From JBAYNS01 sp041678625 (GTDB lineage Bacteria > Patescibacteriota > Gracilibacteria > Peribacterales > Peribacteraceae): DNA of 6,540 nt. Made by a program: the position numbers and the translations under genes. The notes below the pieces were generated by a model. The model did not search any database and was not told the DNA's origin. It saw nothing but the letters and a program-made list of their open reading frames with translations. Within the stretch, counting starts at the first letter, position 1, and every line of letters begins with the position of its first letter. This document shows, piece after piece, positions 1 to 4,537 of this stretch. The DNA lies in assembly GCA_041678625.1 (NCBI GenBank), contig JBAYNS010000069.1:1-6540 (forward strand), given 5' to 3'.

Positions 1-159
1 CAGTACACACCGCAAAGCGCCATCAATCTCCTCAATCCTCGGCGTGCGATTGGCGGTTTTCAACAGTCGCTTCTTAAAAATACTGAACGCATAGATTACG
101 CGCAGCACGCCGTGATGGCGCTCCTTGCGGCGCAGCGTAATGGGATTTTTGTTCCGTAA
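1..159 (+). CDS. C-terminal fragment of an unidentified protein
   Basis: Frame 1 is open from the first base to the TAA at 157-159, giving the last 52 residues of a protein whose start lies outside the window. The fragment ends ...AAQRNGIFVP and contains a basic stretch (NPRRAIGG) followed by a probable helix (YAQHAVMALLAAQ). Base composition resembles the DksA-like gene downstream, so it looks like native coding sequence. I do not recognise the family. The promoter of the next gene starts 7 nt after the stop, so the two genes are probably transcribed separately although they share a strand. An accidental 52-codon open frame remains possible, but uninterrupted reading to the window edge makes a real gene more likely. 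Confidence 0.6.
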   Translation, partial: QYTPQSAINLLNPRRAIGGFQQSLLKNTERIDYAQHAVMALLAAQRNGIFVP

Positions 160-166
160 ATTTTGA

Positions 167-194
167 TTGACAGCAGCAGGTTGCTCGCCATAAT
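167..194 (+). promoter_or_regulatory. sigma-70-type promoter of the DksA-like gene
   Basis: A perfect -35 box TTGACA (167-172) is followed by a 16-nt spacer and a 5/6 -10 box CATAAT (189-194). Transcription would begin near 201, about 10 nt before the ATG at 212, so the mRNA would have a very short leader with no Shine-Dalgarno. This is the clearest promoter in the window. Confidence 0.65.
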
Positions 195-211
195 GGGCAG
201 CCACTTTCTTT

Positions 212-607
212 ATGAGCAAAAACCTCCATTCATTGCCCGCAGATACGCTGATCGCATCGAGTATTCCTCCAGAATCAGAGCGTCGTTATCAGCAGTTGTG
301 TGCGATGCGTGATGATCTGCGTCAGCGTCTCCCACAGGAATTAGGAGCTTTGGCGTCGTCCGATGATATGAGGGCAGGAGGTGATGTAGTAGATATGGCA
401 CTTGGGGCAACGAATGAACCGCTACACATTGGTGAAGTGGAGCTTGTTGAGCAGCAACTCTGTAATGTTGATGTTGCCATTGCGCGTATTCAAGATGGTA
501 CACACAACCAATGCGAAGATTGCGGTCTGCCGATATCTAAAGCACGTCTGAATGCCGTTCCTTCCGCGACTCGCTGTGTAAAGTGTCAGAGAGAGAGCGA
601 AAAATAG
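212..607 (+). CDS. DksA/TraR-family C4 zinc-finger regulator
   Basis: A 131-aa protein of the DksA/TraR type. In this family an N-terminal coiled coil enters the RNA polymerase secondary channel and a C-terminal zinc finger packs beside it, modulating initiation together with ppGpp in well-studied relatives. The sequence shows a C-x2-C-x17-C-x2-C finger (CEDC ... CVKC, residues about 101-125). It also has D-V-V-D-M-A near residue 58, matching the D-x-x-D-x-A pattern at the coiled-coil tip of E. coli DksA, which suggests retained activity on polymerase. Charged helical segments flank it (ESERRYQQLCAMRDDLRQRL; EVELVEQQLCNVDVAIARIQDG). Its length fits short DksA-like proteins. No Shine-Dalgarno precedes the ATG, and the promoter at 167-194 leaves only about 10 nt of leader. 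Family assignment is secure; the precise orthologue is not. Confidence 0.88.
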   Translation: MSKNLHSLPADTLIASSIPPESERRYQQLCAMRDDLRQRLPQELGALASSDDMRAGGDVVDMALGATNEPLHIGEVELVEQQLCNVDVAIARIQDGTHNQCEDCGLPISKARLNAVPSATRCVKCQRESEK

Positions 608-678
608 GAAATGCGCTAGAAATTCTCGACAGGAGAGTGAATACGTCGGTACACTTCCTTTTACTTCCCCCCGATTTT

Positions 679-945
679 ATGGTGACTCGACTCATCGCTT
701 CTGTAGCAACTGCCGCGTTCATTCTTTCTTCTGTCCCAAGCGCACTTGCGTACCGCTTGGAGGATTTGCAACCGCGCAGTGTTCAAGCAGTGGCGCCGGA
801 TGATGTTCGGTGGCCTGCCTGGATCGGGCGTATAGGTAGCTACAGTGCGTACCGTTTTCTTATGCCGGGATTGACCATTCCCGCAAAGTTTATGATTTCT
901 GAAGGCAACGGAAACTGGCCCAGCTGGATTGGAAGGTTGCGGTAA
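679..945 (+). CDS. small exported protein with two WPxWIGR motifs
   Basis: An 88-aa protein starting at ATG 679. The frame is open upstream to a GTG at 583 inside the preceding gene, but the signal peptide begins at 679. Residues 1-24 form a typical Sec signal: basic VTR, hydrophobic core LIASVATAAFILSSV, and an ALA cleavage site before Tyr25. The predicted mature chain is 64 residues. It contains WPAWIGR (45-51) and WPSWIGR (80-86), two near-identical heptads 35 residues apart, the second next to the C-terminus. No cysteine is present, so no disulfide or lipid anchor is expected. A weak promoter is possible upstream (TCGACA, 18 nt, TACACT around 628-657). I know no family with this motif. 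It could be a cell-surface peptide, a secreted signal or a peptidoglycan-associated protein; function is unknown. Confidence 0.65.
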   Translation: MVTRLIASVATAAFILSSVPSALAYRLEDLQPRSVQAVAPDDVRWPAWIGRIGSYSAYRFLMPGLTIPAKFMISEGNGNWPSWIGRLR

Positions 946-1169
946 ACCATCAGAATCATCTGATTTGTTGGTAAGAGAAAGAGTGATTTATCATGAGCCT
1001 GCTTACTGTTGTCAATCCTTGTGTTGTTGAAAAACCTCAAAGCGATATTACATATGTTCTCCTCTCGGAAGATGTGGAGGATGTTTGAGTGTAGCAGTAC
1101 AGAGTGTGAACGATGTTATATGGCATCTGTTCGCTGGAAAACGAGTAAGATACAGTTTAAGTTACTATG
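946..1169. other. intergenic stretch between the exported protein and the regulator
   Basis: These 224 bases lie between the stop of the + strand exported protein and the stop of the minus-strand regulator. I see no hairpin followed by a T-tract. The only open frame of note is a 31-codon one from ATG 993 to TGA 1088 with no convincing ribosome binding site. GC content starts to fall here toward the AT-rich island. Confidence 0.5.
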
Positions 1170-2213
1170 CTAGTAATTTATTTTTCTTTGATCTCTTTCT
1201 GCAATGCCTCGTTTAATCATGGATTCAACATCAGGGCTGGCATGAAGCCACGTGATTTGTATATTGGGATGTTGATTCTGGAACACTCTGAATACCTCAT
1301 CCACAAACGGTTGGCCAACTGTTTGAACGTTCTTAAAATCAAGAATAATGTTGCGAAAGCGATCTAATCCCATCAGTAATCTTTTTGCTTGTGAGCGTGA
1401 AACATGTGGATCATTTGCGTCAGCGCTAAGCCTGACGGACACAATGGTTTTGTGAAAGCCTACATCTTCATCTGTATCTGCATATTGATCAAAAACCTCG
1501 CGCGCAACACGGCGTGATGCAACATTGATCTCCATTTTAATAAATGTTCCTGTTTCATCTTGCTTTCGCTCCTCGGCCAATAGCCAATCACCTTCGTGAA
1601 AGATGTAGTACATATCACTGGAAAGAATCCCAAATTGATCAAAAATTCGCGAAGTGAAAAAGATACCTAGTCCAGTATGTTTTTCTGGGTCAGTTGTGAA
1701 CTTCCCTTTTGATAAATGCAATACTGCCTCCCTAATAGAGGTGAGATGCAATGCGTTTTGTATTTTTTGAAAAATGCCTACCCCATCATCCATCACAATC
1801 AATATAATTTTTCCATTTTCAATGGTCATACGGCAGAGAATATTTTTTCCTTCTGAGTGATCCTTTGCATTGTTGAGAATTTCCGTGAATCCAAACTGAC
1901 ATATGTCGTAGACGTTTTTTGATAAGTGCGACATACGTGGCTTTAAAAAGCGTGACCATATCCTATCTTCTTCTAATAAATCGTCGTTTTTGATTTCAAA
2001 TTCAATATGATCACCGCTTGCTAGAAAATATCTTGTCGCTCGTGTTTTTCCTGTTCGTATTACCTTACCTTGCTGTACTTGTTTCAAAAGATGTTTATGT
2101 GCTTTTTGCCGTGAAATATTAAAATTCTTGGAAATCAAATGAACTATGTCGCTCGAATGAGCGGGCAAGTTCTCAATGATAAAATCGCCAATGCTAGGAT
2201 TTAATTGCTCCAT
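1170..2213 (-). CDS. winged-helix / HATPase / STAS-like (DUF4325-type) regulator
   Basis: From ATG 2213 this encodes 347 aa in three modules. Residues about 7-65 look like a winged helix (DIVHLISKNFNISRQKAHKHLLKQVQQGKVIRTG). Residues about 90-230 form a GHKL-type ATPase with N box E111-ILNNAKDHS, G1 box DDGVGIF (142-148) and G2 box HTGLGI (179-184). Residues about 255-335 form a STAS-like domain with DFKNVQTVGQPFVDEVF (292-308), close to the DUF4325 pattern. All nucleotide-binding motifs look intact. The architecture resembles an anti-sigma kinase fused to its antagonist-like domain plus a DNA-binding head, so a one-protein ATP-dependent transcription switch is inferred. An ATG at 2243 would add 10 residues (357 aa), but those codons consist largely of the repeated GTTACAA boxes and contain a -10-like TACAAT, so I prefer 2213. 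It is transcribed alone. Domain calls are strong; regulatory targets are unknown. Confidence 0.85.
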   Translation of the reverse strand: MEQLNPSIGDFIIENLPAHSSDIVHLISKNFNISRQKAHKHLLKQVQQGKVIRTGKTRATRYFLASGDHIEFEIKNDDLLEEDRIWSRFLKPRMSHLSKNVYDICQFGFTEILNNAKDHSEGKNILCRMTIENGKIILIVMDDGVGIFQKIQNALHLTSIREAVLHLSKGKFTTDPEKHTGLGIFFTSRIFDQFGILSSDMYYIFHEGDWLLAEERKQDETGTFIKMEINVASRRVAREVFDQYADTDEDVGFHKTIVSVRLSADANDPHVSRSQAKRLLMGLDRFRNIILDFKNVQTVGQPFVDEVFRVFQNQHPNIQITWLHASPDVESMIKRGIAERDQRKINY

Positions 2214-2220
2214 AGCTATA

Positions 2221-2271
2221 TTGTAACCTCTCTTTTGTAACATTGTAACCCCCCTTTTCGGATTTTGTAAC
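2221..2271 (-). promoter_or_regulatory. four GTTACAA boxes at the regulator promoter (probable operator)
   Basis: The + strand reads TTGTAAC at 2221-2227, 2235-2241, 2243-2249 and 2265-2271, all in one orientation; this is GTTACAA on the transcribed strand. Three copies carry an extra C (GGTTACAA). Two copies create -10-like TACAAT (2225-2220 and 2247-2242) just ahead of ATG 2213. The array lies immediately before a gene with a winged helix, so an autoregulatory operator is the simplest reading. The repeats are seen directly; the binding protein is inferred. Confidence 0.5.
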
Positions 2272-2313
2272 CCCTAGGAGAAAAGTCTTAATTTCATAAC
2301 GTTTGCACCCTGT

Positions 2314-2330
2314 ATGGTGCCACGGGCTGG
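2314..2330 (-). repeat. tRNA 3'-end fragment, candidate attachment-site copy
   Basis: Seventeen bases are identical, in the same orientation, to 3807-3823, which cover the encoded CCA, the discriminator, the 3' acceptor strand and part of the T stem of the intact tRNA. Similarity continues with one base missing (ATCG against AATCG), then stops. Because it lies downstream of the tRNA 3' end on the minus strand, it fits the displaced 3' fragment left when an element integrates into a tRNA gene. Confidence 0.5.
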
Positions 2331-2411
2331 ATCGGCTTCGCGAGCTTCGCCGCATCTGCGCCCGTTCGTAGATAATACATTCTAAAAGTGTTTTTGGAAG
2401 TCATCTTATTC

Positions 2412-2482
2412 TGGTAGAACGAGGTACCAACCATACTACGTTGTTTTGGTGAGGATGGAAGTGGGGGTGGTGAGGAGGATGA
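2412..2482 (+). repeat. diverged direct repeat, copy A
   Basis: The copy starts TGGTAGAACG and shares TACTACGTTGT (2434-2444) and AGGAGGATGA (2473-2482) with copy B at 2855-2926. The first two blocks are the same distance apart in both copies, and only one base of length difference appears before the third. The intervening bases have drifted. It lies about 40 nt before the 105-aa ORF, so it may be a duplicated leader or promoter region. Confidence 0.5.
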
Positions 2483-2521
2483 GTAGAAAGAACATGCTTG
2501 TGTTTGTGCTAAATTAACTTC

Positions 2522-2839
2522 ATGGAATCAAATAGTAACTCTGATTTGAATATACCAATACAACGACTCGAAGAATCTTGTGATATTTTCCAAAATCGAC
2601 AACCAGACTCGAATGTCACGGAATTATGTAATGATATGCGTTTAGCGGTTGCATCATTAGCTTTTGCATTTTACACGCAAGTTGTACTGGAAAATGAAAT
2701 CGATAATTCAATTGCTACTATGGTTCAGAAGCTCATAAGTAACGCAATTTCTCTGGTTCCAGACACTGTTGATGCAAGTATTGTTCAAGCTATGCAGAGT
2801 AGCCTTGCCGATGTTATTTTGCCAATAGAAGATGACTGA
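2522..2839 (+). CDS. acidic helical protein of unknown function
   Basis: A 105-aa ORF from ATG 2522 to TGA 2839. I do not recognise it. The protein is acidic, rich in Asn, Ser and Asp, and appears largely helical. A central hydrophobic segment (MRLAVASLAFAFYTQVVL, about residues 39-56) could be a buried helix or a weak membrane segment, and it ends in IEDD. There is no signal peptide and no convincing Shine-Dalgarno. Codon and base use are AT-rich like the neighbouring GNAT and regulator genes and unlike the outer genes. It is the only + strand gene between 1170 and 4200 and is bracketed by the two copies of a diverged ~72-nt direct repeat, so it may have arrived as a cassette. A spurious ORF is possible, but no longer frame competes with it here. 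Confidence 0.5.
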   Translation: MESNSNSDLNIPIQRLEESCDIFQNRQPDSNVTELCNDMRLAVASLAFAFYTQVVLENEIDNSIATMVQKLISNAISLVPDTVDASIVQAMQSSLADVILPIEDD

Positions 2840-2854
2840 TGTTTAGTCTGTATT

Positions 2855-2926
2855 TGGTAGAACGGGGTATTATTCTTACTACGTTGTGGGGGTATAAGGT
2901 GAAAGTTGAAGTAGTAAGGAGGATGA
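2855..2926 (+). repeat. diverged direct repeat, copy B
   Basis: Second copy of the 2412-2482 element, with TGGTAGAACG (2855-2864), TACTACGTTGT (2877-2887) and AGGAGGATGA (2917-2926). It starts 15 nt after the stop of the 105-aa ORF and ends 15 nt before the stop of the convergent GNAT gene. No hairpin with a T-run is present, so it is not an obvious terminator. Confidence 0.5.
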
Positions 2927-2941
2927 AGTTTGCAGAACGAT

Positions 2942-3412
2942 TCAAAAGAGAAGTTTGTAGGTAATACCTTCCTTCCATTCGGGATTTTCCCATTCTTCAA
3001 ACCCAAACTTTTTGCAGAGTTTCTGCATAGGAACATTATCGAAGGCAGTTTCGGTAACAACACCTTTTGCTTTGCAATGTTGTGCATGTGCAATACAGCG
3101 TTGCATCAACTCACTTCCGATTCCTTGTTGATGCAATCTTGGCTCCACATAGATTTCTCGCAAAAAGAGGAATCCCTTTTCCCACCAATCGGGATCAATA
3201 GAACAAAAACCTCCAAAAACATCATTTTCTTTCGCAATAAGATACAAACTATTTTCATCCAGAAGATGATCTTTGAGGTACTGAATAGTTTCATTGTCAT
3301 ACTGAATGTTCAGACTGCGATATTGAGCAGTTTTTCCATGGAGGACATCTATGTCTTCGGGGCTTGTGATTATGGAATATTCGATCATGAGATTATTGTA
3401 GATTATTTCCAT
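2942..3412 (-). CDS. GNAT-family N-acetyltransferase
   Basis: About 156 aa from ATG 3412. GNAT enzymes transfer the acetyl group of acetyl-CoA to an amine; the substrate cannot be read from sequence. The acetyl-CoA-binding motif A is clear: a beta strand (FLFLREIYVEP) followed by RLHQQGIGSELMQRCIAHA with the Q-x-x-G-I-G pyrophosphate loop. Next comes the beta5/helix region TETAFDNVPMQKLCKKFGFEEWE, where the N-x-x-x-x-x-L-x-x-x-x-GF pattern is typical. The N-terminal half holds the usual beta1 (MIEYSIITSPEDIDVLHG). Three starts are possible. ATG 3451 overlaps the upstream GIY-YIG gene by 49 nt with no ribosome site. ATG 3412 overlaps it by 10 nt and follows GGAGGG. ATG 3388 lies 15 nt past its stop and begins exactly at beta1. 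The two genes are almost certainly co-transcribed. Confidence 0.85.
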   Translation of the reverse strand: MEIIYNNLMIEYSIITSPEDIDVLHGKTAQYRSLNIQYDNETIQYLKDHLLDENSLYLIAKENDVFGGFCSIDPDWWEKGFLFLREIYVEPRLHQQGIGSELMQRCIAHAQHCKAKGVVTETAFDNVPMQKLCKKFGFEEWENPEWKEGITYKLLF

Positions 3413-3663
3413 TCCCTCCGAATCAGCTTCTCTTTCTTTGCTCTTGTCCATCCTTTGATCTGGATTTCGCGTTTTCTTGCTTCGGATTTCGTAGTGAACG
3501 GTGAAGAGACATACACAAGCCTGAGTGCTCCTTGATCGTGCGAAAACTTCGCTCCTTGATCAGAGTTGTGTGCTTGAATTCGTTTATGAGGATTGGTGGA
3601 GATCCCTGTGTAGTATCTGCCTGTTGGTGCTTGGCCGATGTAGACATACCACGATTCGGACAT
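3403..3663 (-). CDS. GIY-YIG superfamily protein, YhbQ-like
   Basis: An 86-aa single-domain protein of the YhbQ/UPF0213 branch of GIY-YIG endonucleases, a fold that cleaves DNA with a metal ion; YhbQ-type proteins are linked to DNA repair. It shows YVYIGQAPTGRYYTGISTNPHKRIQAHN at residues 6-33 (YVYI and YYTG standing for the GIY and YIG strands, then the conserved Arg). GAKFSHDQGALRLVY follows at 37-51, and SEARKREIQIKGWTRAKKEKLI at 60-81 carries the catalytic-type Glu. Length matches the family and no key residue appears lost. A perfect TATAAT (3672-3677 on the + strand) lies 8 nt before the ATG, implying a leaderless transcript. The GNAT gene follows with a short overlap, so the pair forms a small operon. 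Its position beside a tRNA and a candidate integration scar is suggestive, but there is no evidence that it acts as an element nuclease. Confidence 0.9.
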   Translation of the reverse strand: MSESWYVYIGQAPTGRYYTGISTNPHKRIQAHNSDQGAKFSHDQGALRLVYVSSPFTTKSEARKREIQIKGWTRAKKEKLIRREWK

Positions 3664-3671
3664 GGTGGCTG

Positions 3672-3677
3672 ATTATA
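3672..3677 (-). promoter_or_regulatory. -10 box of the GIY-YIG/GNAT operon
   Basis: ATTATA on the + strand is a perfect TATAAT on the coding strand, 8 nt before ATG 3663. Initiation 6-8 nt downstream would fall at the start codon, giving leaderless mRNA. No good -35 box is present. Confidence 0.5.
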
Positions 3678-3735
3678 CCCAAAAGTGTTTTGTGTGTTGT
3701 ATGTGTTGGGGTCTTCGATTCGCTCACTCAGACTC

Positions 3736-3808
3736 ATTCGACTCGCTTGGAAGTTTTTCTCGTGGTTTACCATGAGCGAGCCGTTCGCGCACGAACGGCG
3801 AGTCGAAT
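3736..3808. repeat. nested inverted repeats abutting the tRNA 3' end
   Basis: An 11-bp pair, ATTCGACTCGC (3736-3746) and GCGAGTCGAAT (3798-3808), brackets an inner perfect hairpin GCCGTTCG-CGCA-CGAACGGC (3780-3799). The outer arm ends on the last base of the encoded CCA. The inner hairpin could end the tRNA transcript, but no T-run follows it on the minus strand. Confidence 0.5.
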
Positions 3809-3884
3809 GGTGCCACGGGCTGGAATCGAACCAGCGACCTCGGGCTTATGAGTCCCGCGCTCTAACCGTCTGAGCTACCGTGGC
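3808..3884 (-). tRNA. tRNA with CAU anticodon (elongator Met, or Ile2)
   Basis: A complete 77-nt cloverleaf on the minus strand. The acceptor GCCACGG/CCGTGGC has 7 perfect pairs, the D stem is GCTC/GAGC, the anticodon loop is CTCATAA (anticodon at 3850-3848), the T stem is GCTGG/CCAGC with loop TTCGATT, and the discriminator A is followed by an encoded CCA. The first pair G1-C72 excludes a typical initiator tRNA, which has an unpaired C1-A72. Elongator Met is likeliest; a lysidine-modified Ile2 also uses CAT genes and cannot be ruled out. The anticodon stem closes with an A31-G39 mismatch beside the loop. Its 3' end is repeated at 2314-2330 and its 5' half at 3998-4075. Confidence 0.9.
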
Positions 3885-3997
3885 AAGTATGGTGGAGAAA
3901 GAAGGAGAGAGAATGGACGATTGTCGGGATTAGTGGATATTCCAACATACTCTTATCCATCAGCCAAACTTTTTATGATGTAAACGAACATAAATGA

Positions 3998-4075
<78 letters not shown>

Positions 4076-4080
4076 GGGTA

Positions 4081-4200
4081 GCAGCGCGATTGTCGTACAA
4101 CAAGCGAAACACGGTGTTCTATGGCCATAGAGTATTTCGATTTGCAACGGTTATGAGCCATAGCGTACCATTGCCCCCTTATTCACTCCCCATTCATTCT
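4081..4200. other. gap before the lipoprotein gene
   Basis: With the tRNA relic, this completes a 316-nt stretch without a protein gene. It contains a perfect 12-nt palindrome CTATGGCCATAG (4119-4130) and a related TATGAGCCATA (4152-4162). A poor promoter candidate is TTGCAA (4142-4147), 18 nt, TACCAT. No Shine-Dalgarno precedes ATG 4201. Confidence 0.35.
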
Positions 4201-4482
4201 ATGAAACCGCTCAAATTTTGCGTCGCATTTTGCTCCCTGGCATTGCTCACTGCATGTACAACTACAACAGAGGTTGATACTGAGGATGGTGCTGAAGCTG
4301 TAGAGCCTTCTGAGGCCGCCCCCGAGGTTGTAGTGCAGCCGGAAGCAGAAGAAGCAAACGACGATGTAATGGATCTTGAAGATGCCGAAGAAGCAGACGA
4401 TACGGAAGACCTCGAAGATGTCGAAGAAGACGAAGGTGTTGATGCCGCATTGGATGCTGAGGTTGAGGTATTACAGGAGTAA
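4201..4482 (+). CDS. small acidic lipoprotein
   Basis: A 93-aa protein from ATG 4201. The open frame extends back to 4063 through tRNA-relic sequence, but the signal sequence begins at MKPLKF. Residues 1-18 form a lipoprotein signal (KPLKFCVAFCSLALLTA) with lipobox L-T-A-C, so Cys19 would be acylated and the chain anchored outside the membrane. After TTTTEV the mature part is almost entirely Glu, Asp, Ala and Val, with repetitive DLEDAEEADDTEDLEDVEEDEG and no predicted fold. Such low-complexity acidic tails occur on surface lipoproteins and can bind cations. The convergent neighbour is a sodium/calcium exchanger, but a functional link is only speculation. No homologous family can be named. 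Confidence 0.7.
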   Translation: MKPLKFCVAFCSLALLTACTTTTEVDTEDGAEAVEPSEAAPEVVVQPEAEEANDDVMDLEDAEEADDTEDLEDVEEDEGVDAALDAEVEVLQE

Positions 4483-4537
4483 TTTTATTTCTTGAAACAA
4501 AGTGTCACTCTTTTTATTGGGGTGGCATTTTTGTTAT
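4483..4537. terminator. possible weak bidirectional terminator between convergent genes
   Basis: Between the lipoprotein stop and the exchanger stop, the imperfect palindrome AAAGTGTCACTCTTT (4499-4513) is followed by T-rich sequence on the + strand and preceded by an A-rich segment. The stem is short and AT-rich, so this is weak support. Confidence 0.2.

Larger units (their letters stand above)
2314..3823. mobile_element. putative small integrated islet bounded by tRNA 3'-end direct repeats
   Basis: The segment between the two 17-bp tRNA 3'-end copies (2314-2330 and 3807-3823) is about 1.5 kb and AT-richer than the chromosomal flanks. It holds an unknown 105-aa protein, a GNAT acetyltransferase and a GIY-YIG protein. 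No integrase, relaxase or transposase is visible, so it would be a decayed or trans-mobilised element. The AT-rich composition continues beyond 2314 into the regulator gene, which weakens the boundary. A chance or tRNA-derived dispersed repeat is the alternative. Confidence 0.3.

Noticed and set aside
583..678. N-terminal extension of the WPxWIGR protein, overlapping the DksA-like gene
   Set aside because: The start would be GTG inside the previous gene, and the signal peptide begins cleanly at ATG 679.
2412..2926. Template/variable repeat pair of a diversity-generating retroelement
   Set aside because: Differences between the copies are not concentrated at adenines, the repeats are not inside a coding 3' end, and no reverse transcriptase is in the window.
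2930..3535. 201-aa + strand ORF opposite the GNAT and GIY-YIG genes
   Set aside because: It is antisense to two genes with clear family motifs, has no recognisable domain, and its Phe/Ile-rich content is what the complement of those genes gives.
3808..3884. Initiator tRNA
   Set aside because: The acceptor begins with a paired G-C, whereas bacterial initiators have a mismatch at the first position.
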